This document shows positions 8,774 to 16,809 of a stretch of DNA of 62,014 bases, in pieces. A program made the translations under genes and the position numbers. This DNA comes from Prochlorococcus sp. AG-347-O22 (GTDB lineage Bacteria; Cyanobacteriota; Cyanobacteriia; PCC-6307; Cyanobiaceae). Position 1 is the first letter of the stretch. Every line of letters begins with the position of its first letter. The notes beneath the pieces were generated by a model. It did not search any database, was not told the DNA's origin, and was given only the letters and a program-made list of their open reading frames with translations. The stretch is from NCBI GenBank assembly GCA_003278845.1, contig QCCX01000007.1:1-62014 (forward strand), written 5' to 3'.

Positions 8774-8890
8774 TTAAAATGGAGTGCCAGGGACAAAATG
8801 CAACACTAAAAATCCAAAACCGGCAGCAAAAACTATTGATACTGCGATGATTAGAAGGCCCGAGGCCATCCCCCCTTCGTTAAACGCCAT
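8774..8890 (-). CDS. 38-residue single-span membrane micro-protein
   Basis: ATG at 8888-8890, TAA at 8774-8776. It begins MAFNEGGMASGLLIIAVSIV, continues with a Gly/Phe-rich span and ends HFVPGTPF. A soluble Gly-rich N-terminus, one span and a short C-terminus resemble small subunits of photosynthetic or NDH complexes. I cannot match it to a named Psb, Psa, Pet or Ndh subunit. Confidence 0.6.
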   Translation of the reverse strand: MAFNEGGMASGLLIIAVSIVFAAGFGFLVLHFVPGTPF

Positions 8891-8960
8891 TTAGTTTGTT
8901 ATTTTTAAATTAATAATAGAACATATTTGTTCCTAGGTAATAGTTCTAATTACTTATATA

Positions 8961-9140
8961 TCATCCAAATTTGTTATTAATGGTGAATAAAAGTAAAAAT
9001 ATGGAAGTTAATGAGATGACAAAACCAAATATTATTAATGGCTTAGATTTGACGTTTTCTTCTTTCTTAAGCTTATCTTTTGAAGAAGGAATATTTTTAT
9101 CTTTTTTTTTATAGATAAGATTGGAAAAAGGTTTAATCAC
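8961..9140 (-). CDS. 59-residue tail-anchored micro-protein
   Basis: GTG start at 9138-9140, TGA at 8961-8963. The N-terminus is very basic (IYKKKDKNIPSSKDKLKKEE) and the C-terminus is a single span (LIIFGFVISLTSIFLLLF). It starts 23 nt after the stop of the DUF3303-like gene and is probably in the same operon. Function unknown. Confidence 0.5.
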   Translation of the reverse strand: MIKPFSNLIYKKKDKNIPSSKDKLKKEENVKSKPLIIFGFVISLTSIFLLLFTINNKFG

Positions 9141-9163
9141 GATAAATTTTAGATTTAAGCTAA

Positions 9164-9481
9164 TTACCCTAAAGTTTTGAACAAATCTTTATGGTAATCA
9201 ACAACATTTTGACAACTTATTACAGGTGTAAATTCCATATGAATGCCAAATTTAGCTCTCCATGGAGCAAAATGCTCAAAAATTTCTTTATCACTCTCTG
9301 CTTTACATAAACAAACTACTCTACCCTCCCCTGGAGCATGAACTCTAAATAACATTTCAAATTTATCTGTTTTATCTGATTTTGCAATTTCACCGTTTTC
9401 CCAAGCTTCTACAAATAGTTGATAAGCTTTCACTTGATTATCAATATCTGGGAATTGGCAGTCAGCAAGAAATAATTGCAT
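9164..9481 (-). CDS. DUF3303-like small protein
   Basis: About 105 residues from the preferred start MQLFLADCQFPDID; the frame extends 12 codons further upstream to 9517. The core (FRVHAPGEGRVVCLCKAES...FEHFAPWRAKFG) resembles DUF3303, a ferredoxin-like (ACT-like) fold. Two adjacent cysteines (VCLCK) are notable. Soluble, of unknown role. Confidence 0.6.
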   Translation of the reverse strand: MQLFLADCQFPDIDNQVKAYQLFVEAWENGEIAKSDKTDKFEMLFRVHAPGEGRVVCLCKAESDKEIFEHFAPWRAKFGIHMEFTPVISCQNVVDYHKDLFKTLG

Positions 9482-9573
9482 TGGAGTCTTCTTAAGGTTC
9501 AACTCATTATCCCTCAAATACTTATTTATTAATGGGACTGTTTGAATTTGAAGATCAGAAAAAGAATATTTTC

Positions 9574-9723
9574 CTAAATAAAGTGAGAAGAGAGAGTCTC
9601 AAGGAATTTTCCAATATCTTTTTTATATAAACTATCTGTGATTTTTAAAGAGAATAATTCATAATCATTTATATCTTTTTTTTTATTAAAGTTAATATCT
9701 CCCTTCAATGAAATATTTTTCAT
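9574..9723 (-). CDS. 49-residue micro-protein
   Basis: ATG 9721-9723, TAG 9574-9576. It is a soluble, lysine-rich sequence beginning MKNISLKGDINFNKKK and ending LETLSSHFI. The frame has normal codon use and fills an otherwise empty gap upstream of the DUF3303-like gene on the same strand. No family; moderate support only. Confidence 0.4.
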   Translation of the reverse strand: MKNISLKGDINFNKKKDINDYELFSLKITDSLYKKDIGKFLETLSSHFI

Positions 9724-9841
9724 GATTTTATTGATCACTACTTAAAATTTAAACAAATATAAGTAAAAGGCAAATTTCTTTACATTATGTCTTTTATGAG
9801 AGAAATTTCAAAACTAATAGATAAATATTAATTTATTTGAT

Positions 9842-10165
9842 TTAAGAGTTAATTAATTTTCCTAGGATATATAAAAAAGAATTAGTTAAAGAAAAAATTA
9901 CAGTTAATAGAGAGGCAATAACGGGTAATAAATTGAACCACAATTGAGAAGTTGTCATTTTTGAATCAATAGGCAGAAAATTGGTTCTTTTTTTAATTCT
10001 TATTTGTAACCAAAAAATAGATAATGGATAAATAATTCTTGAGAAAGTAATTATGATTGAAGGCAAAATACCTTGATTTGAATAAAGTACAAATCCTGAA
10101 AAAAAGTATAACGCCCAAACTATAACCCTTTGAATCAGGATTAATCCCTTGCTTTTGCCAGACAT
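9842..10165 (-). CDS. membrane protein, unknown
   Basis: A 107-residue protein with about three hydrophobic segments (residues 10-27, 33-52 and 76-98) and basic connecting loops (RIKKRTN). It is immediately downstream of the GNAT gene (6 bp) and likely in the same operon. No family recognised. Confidence 0.6.
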   Translation of the reverse strand: MSGKSKGLILIQRVIVWALYFFSGFVLYSNQGILPSIIITFSRIIYPLSIFWLQIRIKKRTNFLPIDSKMTTSQLWFNLLPVIASLLTVIFSLTNSFLYILGKLINS

Positions 10166-10171
10166 TATTAA

Positions 10172-10642
10172 TTAAATAAATTTTATTATTTTAGTCATTT
10201 TATATCTTTCAAAAAAAATGTTATTTATAATGACTTTTTCTTTACGTATGATATCCCATTCATTTTTAAGAAATAATTCATAACTTATTAAGCTAGCTTC
10301 GGTATGTAGAGAATCTAAACCTTCTTTCTTAGCTTCATCTTCTAATTTATGAAGTAACTTAGAGCCGTAGCCTTTTCTTTGGAATTTGCCTTTACAGTAA
10401 AATAATGCAATTCTGTCGGTGGGATATCTTGTGGCAAAAGCAATAATTATTCCTTTTTTACTTAGAAGCCATCCGTTCCCTTTAGTTATTGACTTATCAA
10501 AATTTGGATTATTCCAAGCTTGGCTTGACCAGGCCCTTTTTTGCTCTTGACTATAAACTTTTTCATCTAAAGATTGTATTGAATCAAAATAAACCTTCTT
10601 TAATTCCAGTTGATCTTTAATAGTAATTTGTCTTAAATTCAT
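10172..10642 (-). CDS. GNAT-family N-acetyltransferase
   Basis: About 156 residues from ATG 10642 (MNLRQITIKDQ); another ATG two codons upstream is possible. The acetyl-CoA binding motif A is RKGYGSKLLHKLEDEAKKEG, and the preceding strand IALFYCKGKFQRKG is typical. The acceptor substrate cannot be deduced. Divergent from the peptidase E-like gene with a very short shared intergenic region. Confidence 0.8.
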   Translation of the reverse strand: MNLRQITIKDQLELKKVYFDSIQSLDEKVYSQEQKRAWSSQAWNNPNFDKSITKGNGWLLSKKGIIIAFATRYPTDRIALFYCKGKFQRKGYGSKLLHKLEDEAKKEGLDSLHTEASLISYELFLKNEWDIIRKEKVIINNIFFERYKMTKIIKFI

Positions 10643-10662
10643 AAACAAATCTTATATTTATT

Positions 10663-11343
10663 ATGCATAGTAAAAATATAGTCGCAATTGGTGGAGGAGG
10701 GTTTGGACGTTCTTTAGGCTCTCTTGAAATTGAAAAATATATAATTTCATTAATTAATAATAAAAGACCAAAAATTTGCTTTATTCCAACAGCTTCTGGT
10801 GATAGTAGTTTGTACAAACTAAATTTTTATAGAGCATTTTCCAAACTTGATTGTATAACAAGTCATATTGATTTTTTCTCTAGAACAGAAAACTTAGAAG
10901 AAAAAGTTCTAACTCAAGACATCATTTATGTTGGCGGAGGAAATACAAAAAGTATGTTAGCAGTCTGGAAAGAATGGAATTTAGATGAAATTTTGCGTAA
11001 TGCTTATGAAAAAGGAATTGTAATGAGTGGTGTAAGTGCTGGAGCTATTTGTTGGTTTGAAAAAGGTATCACTGATTCTTATGCTGAAGAATTAGCTATA
11101 ATAAAATGTCTAGGAATCGTTAAAGGAATTGCTTGCCCACATTTCGATGAAGAAAAAGAGAGGGAACCTTATGTTAATCATGTTATAAATAGAGAAATTA
11201 TAAAATCTTGTATTTGTATAGAGGGAAATTGTGCTTTGCACGTCAAAAATAATATTGATTATTCCTCTATAGATTTTGGTAATGGTAGAAAGTGTTTTAG
11301 AGTCTTTAAGGAAAATAATACTTTAAAGAAAGAAATCTTATAA
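10663..11343 (+). CDS. peptidase E-like serine peptidase (S51 family)
   Basis: A 226-residue protein of the class I glutamine amidotransferase-like fold. The nucleophile elbow is GVSAGA with S125. Other hallmarks are IYVGGGNTKSMLAVW and IACPHFDEEKER, which supplies the usual His. Family members cleave Asp-X dipeptides; cyanophycinases are relatives but are longer. The size fits dipeptidase E. Cytosolic. Converges on the 134-residue gene. Confidence 0.82.
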   Translation: MHSKNIVAIGGGGFGRSLGSLEIEKYIISLINNKRPKICFIPTASGDSSLYKLNFYRAFSKLDCITSHIDFFSRTENLEEKVLTQDIIYVGGGNTKSMLAVWKEWNLDEILRNAYEKGIVMSGVSAGAICWFEKGITDSYAEELAIIKCLGIVKGIACPHFDEEKEREPYVNHVINREIIKSCICIEGNCALHVKNNIDYSSIDFGNGRKCFRVFKENNTLKKEIL

Positions 11344-11363
11344 AAAGAAAATATATATGTTAT

Positions 11364-11768
11364 TTAGATTTCTTCATTTTTTGAGATTGAAGTAAATTCA
11401 ATCCCTTTGTATTTTACGAAAGATGCAGTCCATACTTCTTTTGATAGATTGCCAAGGTATTTTAAAAACTGTTGTGTATCTCCGTCTCTTATCCATTCAG
11501 ATTTAATGAATGGAAGCTCTTTCTGCATTCTTTTAGGATGCATATGAACGAGGAGCAAACCTTTTTCTTCGGAAGCCCTTTTTAAAGCACCTTCATCACT
11601 TCTTTGAAACACTCTCATAAGAAGATTTAAAATAACTTCTTCTCCAAGTTTTTTGAAATTTTCTAATTCTTCTATATTATCTTTAATTTCTTTACCTCCA
11701 AGAGGCATTGCTCTAACTAAGTTTTGCTCTATTAAAGCTATTGCTATTAGATAATCTTGGCTTGCCAT
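11364..11768 (-). CDS. conserved hypothetical protein
   Basis: A 134-residue soluble, mainly helical protein. It begins MASQDYLIAIALIEQNLVRA and contains LLLVHMHPKRMQKELPFIK. It starts cleanly at ATG 11768. I recognise no family, though its regular helical pattern and good codon use mark it as real. Confidence 0.65.
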   Translation of the reverse strand: MASQDYLIAIALIEQNLVRAMPLGGKEIKDNIEELENFKKLGEEVILNLLMRVFQRSDEGALKRASEEKGLLLVHMHPKRMQKELPFIKSEWIRDGDTQQFLKYLGNLSKEVWTASFVKYKGIEFTSISKNEEI

Positions 11769-11922
11769 ATTCTGAAATAAATCTTTTTTGATATTCTAAC
11801 CTCTCGAGTTCATGAAAATCTTTTTTGAATAAATCAATTGCTAAAAAAAATTATTAATTATTTACCTACATACTTGATGCTTACTTGTATTTATATTAAT
11901 AAATAAAATAAATATTTTTGAT

Positions 11923-12154
11923 ATGAGATTATTTTTTTCTAATTTGCGGTATTTTTATAGGTCTTTGTTTTTCGTGGCCAGATCTAGTAATACCAGAAAA
12001 TTGGGAATGTTTTAATGACATTATTACAAAATCTACTGAAGATAAAATTTCTTTAAGAGCTGCGATGGCGATTTCTCCTGGTTATGTTTTAAAGCGTAAG
12101 AATAGAAATACGGCTTCAAAAATAAGAATCGTAGCAGACGCCTGTTTTCGTTAA
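11923..12154 (+). pseudogene. small secreted protein gene with a +1 frameshift in a T7 tract
   Basis: ATG at 11923 is followed by a run of seven T (11932-11938). Read as given, the frame runs to a short 30-residue dead end. Removing one T joins the ATG to a long second frame. The result is a textbook signal peptide (MRLFFLICGIFIGLCFSW) followed by about 58 mature residues (PENWECFNDIITKSTEDK ... IRIVADACFR) ending at TAA 12152-12154. The downstream frame alone has no usable start. Either the base is a homopolymer sequencing error, the gene is broken, or slippage restores it. Confidence 0.65.
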
Positions 12155-12159
12155 GATGT

Positions 12160-12990
12160 TTGAGTGTGAAATTTGAATACAAAATAATGATCAATAATAC
12201 AAGATTTGAATTGTCATTTAAAAATATTTCTCAGTTAGACGATAAACTTAATTTCTGCATGTTAAATAATATCAAAAATATTAATATTCCATGTAAAGGA
12301 CTTATAAAGAAAGATTTATTTAATTCAACTATTAAATATATATCAAAAAACTATGATGAATTTAATGTGACCTATCACTATAGTCTTTATCATCAATATT
12401 CAAAAAATAAAGAAAATTCGTATCAGGAATTTTTAGATTTTGTTAAAAGTTCTCAGACTAATAAAAATTTTGAAATTCTGCTTGTGTCGGGATCAAATAA
12501 GAAAAAAAACTTTGACTCAGTTCATGTATTAGCTTATTTAAAAAAAGAAAAAAATTTAAAAGTTAAATTAGGTATAGCTTACAATCCATATTTGAAAAAA
12601 TATTATAATATTTCTACAGAAAGAGAAAGGTTCGAAAAAAAAATTTCGACTGGGTTAATAAATTCAATATGGTTTCAATATGGTACAGATATTAAAGTTC
12701 TTCAGAATGAGGTGACTTATCTTAAAAACGTAGCAAAAGAAGAAAAATTAAATTTATTTGGAAGTTTATTTATACCTTCTAAACAATTTATAGCACGGTT
12801 TAAATTTCGTCCTTGGAAAGAGGTATTTATATCTGAAAAGTGTTTATATACCTTGGATAATTTTTTTGATTTCACAAACGATTTAGTTAGTTTTTATAAA
12901 AAAAATAATATTACACCTGTAATTGAATCTGATTTTTCATCATTAGAGAAACTTGATTCTGTTTATAGTTTTTTAGAAAATGAAAGATAA
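12160..12990 (+). CDS. methylenetetrahydrofolate reductase-like protein
   Basis: Up to 276 residues. TTG at 12160 is the longest start; ATG at 12187 (MINNTRFELSF) is equally likely. The pattern follows the MetF TIM barrel: an N-terminal VTYHYS strand, then FEILLVSGSN, LGIAYNPY, an ERERFEKKISTGLINSIWFQYG segment matching the family's aligned K..aGa..i.tQ region, and LFGSLFIPSK. No database check was possible, so the assignment is by eye. It is soluble and 20 bp upstream of the FAD oxidoreductase gene, with which it probably forms an operon. Confidence 0.55.
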   Translation: MSVKFEYKIMINNTRFELSFKNISQLDDKLNFCMLNNIKNINIPCKGLIKKDLFNSTIKYISKNYDEFNVTYHYSLYHQYSKNKENSYQEFLDFVKSSQTNKNFEILLVSGSNKKKNFDSVHVLAYLKKEKNLKVKLGIAYNPYLKKYYNISTERERFEKKISTGLINSIWFQYGTDIKVLQNEVTYLKNVAKEEKLNLFGSLFIPSKQFIARFKFRPWKEVFISEKCLYTLDNFFDFTNDLVSFYKKNNITPVIESDFSSLEKLDSVYSFLENER

Positions 12991-13010
12991 TTTCTGTCAA
13001 TATTAAACCT

Positions 13011-14177
13011 ATGAAGAGTGATATTACATACGACTTATTAATAATAGGAGGTGGTATATCTGCGTGCGTTTTCGCTTCAAAGTATCTGAAAAATAATATT
13101 ACAAAAAAAGTTGGATTAATTGAAATTGGTCGTGGACTTGGAGGGAGATCAAGTACGAGAATAAGCAAAAAATATGAAGGATGGAAACTAAATCATGGTT
13201 CTCCAAATTTTAATATATCTAACAGTAAAAATAATCTTCTATTAAAAAGATATATTGATGAATTATTGGAAAATAAATATATAAAAATTGACGACTCAGA
13301 AATATTTTTTTTAAATGAAGATTCTAATTTAGAAACCCAAAAAAAATCTGAATTTTCTTGCGGGATTAATTATTTATCTATAGATTCCATGAGTGAATTA
13401 TCGAAAAAGATAATTGAGTCAAATAATTTAAATGAGGAAATTGATTTTTTCTTTGAAACTTTAATAGTTGATATGAAGTTTAATGATAAGGGATGGTTAC
13501 TAACATCAAAAAATGGCGAAAAATTTAAGTCTAAATATCTAATTTGTTCAACTAATTTGTTGTTACATAAGAGGTCTTTAAAAATATTAAACGTAAATCA
13601 AATTCCATTAAGAAAAGCAATTCCTATTAATATTGATAAAAAAATAGATTTACTATTAAATATCTTAGAAGAACAAACATTTATTCCCAGGTTAACTTTT
13701 TTAATTTATACAAATAAAAATTATAGTTTTAAAGATAATTATTCTAAAAAACTAAGGTATTTTTATGTAAAAAATAATTTAGAAAAAAAATATAGATTTG
13801 AAAGAATTATCTTTCAGCTGCAAGATAATAATAAATTAGGAATTGTAGTACATTCAAAAAACGAAGAGTTAATTAATTCTTATATAAGTGCAAAAGATGA
13901 AGAAGTTTTAAAACAAAAAATAATTAAAAATTTCAATAAATTGTTTGAAGAGAATTCTTTAGTACATAAATTATCTTTTGATGAAAAAATATCTATTATG
14001 AAATGGAGAGCTTCACAGCCTTCTGGCCTTGCCGTACCATTATCTTTGCAATTTAGTAGAAAATCCAAAATTGGATTTTGCGGAGACTGGTTTGAAGGAA
14101 ATGGATTTGGCAGAATTGAAGGCTCAATTTTAAGTGCTTTAATATTAGAGAAAAAAATTAAAGACTTAATTAAATAA
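13011..14177 (+). CDS. NAD(P)/FAD-dependent oxidoreductase (renalase/amine oxidase-like)
   Basis: A 388-residue flavoprotein. The N-terminal Rossmann motif is LLIIGGGISACVFA, followed by GLGGRSSTR, the amine-oxidase-type GG-R motif. The C-terminus has GFCGDWFEGNGFGRIEGSILSAL, the expected second FAD contact. Substrate unknown. It follows the MTHFR-like gene by 20 bp. Its last 12 bp overlap the tail of the convergent kinase gene. Confidence 0.8.
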   Translation: MKSDITYDLLIIGGGISACVFASKYLKNNITKKVGLIEIGRGLGGRSSTRISKKYEGWKLNHGSPNFNISNSKNNLLLKRYIDELLENKYIKIDDSEIFFLNEDSNLETQKKSEFSCGINYLSIDSMSELSKKIIESNNLNEEIDFFFETLIVDMKFNDKGWLLTSKNGEKFKSKYLICSTNLLLHKRSLKILNVNQIPLRKAIPINIDKKIDLLLNILEEQTFIPRLTFLIYTNKNYSFKDNYSKKLRYFYVKNNLEKKYRFERIIFQLQDNNKLGIVVHSKNEELINSYISAKDEEVLKQKIIKNFNKLFEENSLVHKLSFDEKISIMKWRASQPSGLAVPLSLQFSRKSKIGFCGDWFEGNGFGRIEGSILSALILEKKIKDLIK

Positions 14178-14765
14178 TTTTTTCAGAATGTGATCTACAT
14201 CAGTTTTTTTTTCAATAATAATAAATTTATCTGTATTATTTTTTATGCTATTAGGTTCGGATTTTTCATAATAAATGCTCCATGATTTTAAGAAATCATT
14301 CTCAGCTTGTTTTTTTTCCTTCCCCCTTTCTTTTATATCTCTTTGGACAACTCTTTTCATGCACTCATTTTTTTTAGTTTTTAGTTCTATAAAAATATAA
14401 TCCTTATTATTTAAAGTGTTTGAGAATTCTTTAGCAAATATACCCTCAACAATTAAAAAACTAATATCATTTGTTTCGTTTAATATATTTTGAATTGTTT
14501 TCTTTTCGAAATTATAATAACGATCACAGATTGAAACCCCATTTTTATAAATGAAATCAAAATCTTTTTGGAATAGTTTTTTATTAAAACTAATACTTCT
14601 ATCAAAAAACCCTTCTATAAATTTTGGTAGTAATTTACTTATTAAACCTGTCTTATAGTAATTGTCGGTACTTAACACAATACCATTTTTATTTTTTTTA
14701 ATTATTTGATTAGATAAAGTTGTTTTCCCGCTTCCTGAAGGGCCACTTATAAAAATAAGATTCAT
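14166..14765 (-). CDS. P-loop kinase, uridine kinase-like
   Basis: A 199-residue P-loop protein. Walker A is GPSGSGKT at residues 8-15, then VLSTDNYYKTG, the Asp-Tyr pair of the uridine kinase/phosphoribulokinase family. ICDRYYNFEKKT and LIVEGIFA follow as in Udk. The remainder has an arginine-rich lid (RVVQRDIKERGK). It may phosphorylate a nucleoside or a related small molecule; the exact substrate is not evident. Monocistronic, with a 268-bp leader region. Confidence 0.72.
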   Translation of the reverse strand: MNLIFISGPSGSGKTTLSNQIIKKNKNGIVLSTDNYYKTGLISKLLPKFIEGFFDRSISFNKKLFQKDFDFIYKNGVSICDRYYNFEKKTIQNILNETNDISFLIVEGIFAKEFSNTLNNKDYIFIELKTKKNECMKRVVQRDIKERGKEKKQAENDFLKSWSIYYEKSEPNSIKNNTDKFIIIEKKTDVDHILKKLFN

Positions 14766-15033
14766 TTTTATGATCTGTTCTTTAGTAAGATTTTAACTTT
14801 ACTATTAATAAATACATTTAAATTTTGTATATTCATTTTAACTTTTTTTAGTTCTTAAAATAATTTAGAATACCTTGCAATGGCTCGTAAGCTTGCATAA
14901 ATATTAAATATGTGTCTTTATATAATTGTAAATAAATTATTTCCATGCAGTTAGTTTTTATCTTGTAATTAATTCCTCTGGAATTTGATAATATTAATCT
15001 GAATAGAGCTAATTTTATTACTTATATATTGCA

Positions 15034-15357
15034 ATGATTTCTAAATTTCTCAGAAAACTAAAATCAATTTTATTTAAAAGTGCAGTAACTTCTGAAACTC
15101 CTTTAAAGAAAGAAAAAAAAGCAGCAAAGCCTGCAAAAACAAAAACAAAAACAAAAACAAAAACCAAAGCAATAAATTCTAAGAAAAATATTGAAACTTT
15201 GACTACACTTCCAGGTGTTGGAGCAAAAAGCGCTAAAGCTTTGTACGAGGCTGGATTTAAAACAACAAAGGCAGTGATCGCTGCAGATGAAAAAGATCTT
15301 CTTGCTGTGTCAGGAGTTGGAATAAATCTAGTTAAGAAGCTTAAAAAGCTTAAGTAG
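15034..15357 (+). CDS. helix-hairpin-helix protein with basic Lys-Thr repeat
   Basis: A 107-residue protein in three parts. The N-terminus is basic (MISKFLRKLKSILFK). A Lys/Ala/Thr-rich linker follows, ending in a five-copy CAAAAA repeat that encodes alternating K-T. The C-terminal part is a pair of HhH motifs: TTLPGVGAKSAKALYEAGF and LLAVSGVGINLVKKL. HhH pairs bind DNA non-specifically or mediate protein contacts, so it may be a small nucleoid or repair accessory protein. Converges on rpsU. Confidence 0.7.
   Translation: MISKFLRKLKSILFKSAVTSETPLKKEKKAAKPAKTKTKTKTKTKAINSKKNIETLTTLPGVGAKSAKALYEAGFKTTKAVIAADEKDLLAVSGVGINLVKKLKKLK
15134..15163 (+). repeat. hexanucleotide tandem repeat (CAAAAA)x5
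   Basis: Five perfect copies of CAAAAA inside the HhH-protein gene, encoding Lys-Thr repeats. The unit length is a multiple of three, so copy-number changes would alter linker length without a frameshift. Confidence 0.85.
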
Positions 15358-15436
15358 TTAAAATTTTATTTTTAAACCTTTCTAAAAAAACTTGTAATAT
15401 CAACTCATATTCAAAAAATTTAATATCTATGGCAGA

Positions 15437-15613
15437 CTATCTTCTTCTTGCTTTTCTTCTCTGCTGCAACTTTCTTTTATATTTTTCAATAGGTGTTTCG
15501 TGATGTCTAAGTCTTTTTAAATCTGCAAAGATGCCGGACTTAGATACTTGTCTTTTAAATCTTCTAAGGGCTGACTCAATTCCCTCGTTCTCTCCAACTG
15601 TAACTTGTGTCAA
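15437..15613 (-). CDS. rpsU: 30S ribosomal protein S21
   Basis: 58 residues: [19 protein letters not shown], then [17 protein letters not shown] and the arginine/lysine-rich tail ending RRKARRR. This is the classic S21 layout. The start is TTG at 15611-15613. It sits at the centre of the 30S platform near the mRNA exit. It is 84 bp downstream of the deoxyribosyltransferase gene on the same strand and probably has its own promoter. Confidence 0.95.
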
Positions 15614-15697
15614 AATTTTCTAAATAAATATTATTCTAGCACCTCAACAGTTATATTTAAACTCAAACTTCTAATTGAGGGTTAATGGTTTATTTGG

Positions 15698-16156
15698 CTA
15701 ATTTTTTGCCCACTCCATAAATCTTTTTTTATTACTTTTTATGTCTTGTAATGATTCAAAATAATATTTTTCCCAATTATCTTTTGGCAGGCCAAGAAAT
15801 AACATTAGATTTAAAGGATATTGATCGCTATCAGAACAATTTCTAAAATCATCCCTGAATAAAAAGATTTCCTTTTTTAAAGCAATTGCGATACCCAATT
15901 CAATCATTACCCCTTCATCTGGAGGATTTCCGTTAACAATCGCAAAAATACAATCACATTCTTTTAAATCATGGAAATTACTATTTGCAACTTTATATGC
16001 CCATTGACTTTTTTGTTGTGTTAGTAGTTTTACTCTCTCAAAAGGTTCATATACTTCTACATTTAAATCATTGAAAATTTCAATAAATTCATGTAGGAGG
16101 GTTTTAGTTTGTTTTGAAAATCCATATGGATTAGCTAAATATAATTTCTTTCTCAA
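15698..16156 (-). CDS. nucleoside 2-deoxyribosyltransferase family protein
   Basis: A 152-residue protein with the family's start KLYLANPYGFSKQTK and the active-site segment NGNPPDEGVMIELGIA (residues 76-90). E86 is the likely nucleophile in the conserved DxG...E arrangement. It would transfer or hydrolyse deoxyribose on nucleosides or nucleotides; specificity is unknown. Its start overlaps the stop of the phosphoribosyltransferase gene by 4 bp, so the two are translationally coupled. Confidence 0.85.
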   Translation of the reverse strand: MRKKLYLANPYGFSKQTKTLLHEFIEIFNDLNVEVYEPFERVKLLTQQKSQWAYKVANSNFHDLKECDCIFAIVNGNPPDEGVMIELGIAIALKKEIFLFRDDFRNCSDSDQYPLNLMLFLGLPKDNWEKYYFESLQDIKSNKKRFMEWAKN

Positions 16157-16548
16157 CTTAACCCTCTTTTTTTGATGTAATCTTCGCGGTCACTTTTTGA
16201 AGTTAAAGTATTTTCCCAGGGAAAAACAACCCATTGACTTTTTTTTGTTATGTGTACTGTATTCCACCATGTAGGTTTGACTTTACTAAATAATACAAAT
16301 AACATTGCTCCTTCAATATTCTTGAAGGTCGTCAATGTGATGCCTGTTTCATAAACATCATCTACTATTAGTGAATTCTTTATTGGTTCTGAAATTAATT
16401 CAATTTTTAATTTATGGCTCAGTGCTACAGCAAGACATAATCCGCCACGAGGAACTCCATATACTCCAGAAAATTCCTTAAACCTACATTTATTGGCTAT
16501 TTGTTCTACGCTCTTATCGAATTCGTTCCAAGTAAAATAACTTATCAT
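16153..16548 (-). CDS. phosphoribosyltransferase family protein
   Basis: About 131 residues from ATG 16548 (MISYFTWNEFDK). The frame extends 15 codons upstream, but the internal ATG fits the preceding stop with a 1-nt gap. The PRPP loop is SLIVDDVYETGITL, and YGVPRGGL is the typical first loop. The C-terminal KPTWWNTVHI resembles xanthine/hypoxanthine PRTs. Coupled to the deoxyribosyltransferase gene, it suggests base or nucleoside salvage, or removal of modified bases. Confidence 0.8.
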   Translation of the reverse strand: MISYFTWNEFDKSVEQIANKCRFKEFSGVYGVPRGGLCLAVALSHKLKIELISEPIKNSLIVDDVYETGITLTTFKNIEGAMLFVLFSKVKPTWWNTVHITKKSQWVVFPWENTLTSKSDREDYIKKRGLS

Positions 16549-16549
16549 C

Positions 16550-16735
16550 TTAATTTTCGAATTTTTCTGTTGCACTAGCGTAATTTGAGGCAATTACACT
16601 TAAAAGTGCTACTACTTGCTCATTTGGACAATTAGTATTTTTTTTTAAATTTTCACATTCATTTATTATCTTGGCATAGGTATCCTCAACTATCCCGTTC
16701 ATTTGATCGATACTAAAAGAATATGGTTTATTCAT
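16550..16735 (-). CDS. small hypothetical protein
   Basis: About 61 residues from ATG 16735 (MNKPYSFSIDQMNG). The upstream extension to 16819 would run into the preceding gene and is unlikely. It is helical and acidic, with VALLSVIASNYASATEKF at the C-terminus. It ends 1 nt before the phosphoribosyltransferase start, so it belongs to the same operon. No family recognised. Confidence 0.6.
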   Translation of the reverse strand: MNKPYSFSIDQMNGIVEDTYAKIINECENLKKNTNCPNEQVVALLSVIASNYASATEKFEN

Positions 16736-16809
16736 TTTTAAATTACTGGTTATTTTATTTTTACTTAAATATCCAACGAAGTAAATATTTTTTGTATTAA
16801 AAGATAAAA

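Noticed and set aside
14766..15033. Gap before the HhH-protein gene, checked for RNA or micro-genes
   Set aside because: Only a 7-codon ORF and weak palindromes are present; I see no supported feature.
15134..15163. CAAAAA repeat considered as a CRISPR or binding-site array
   Set aside because: The units are contiguous with no spacers, and they are in frame in a coding region.
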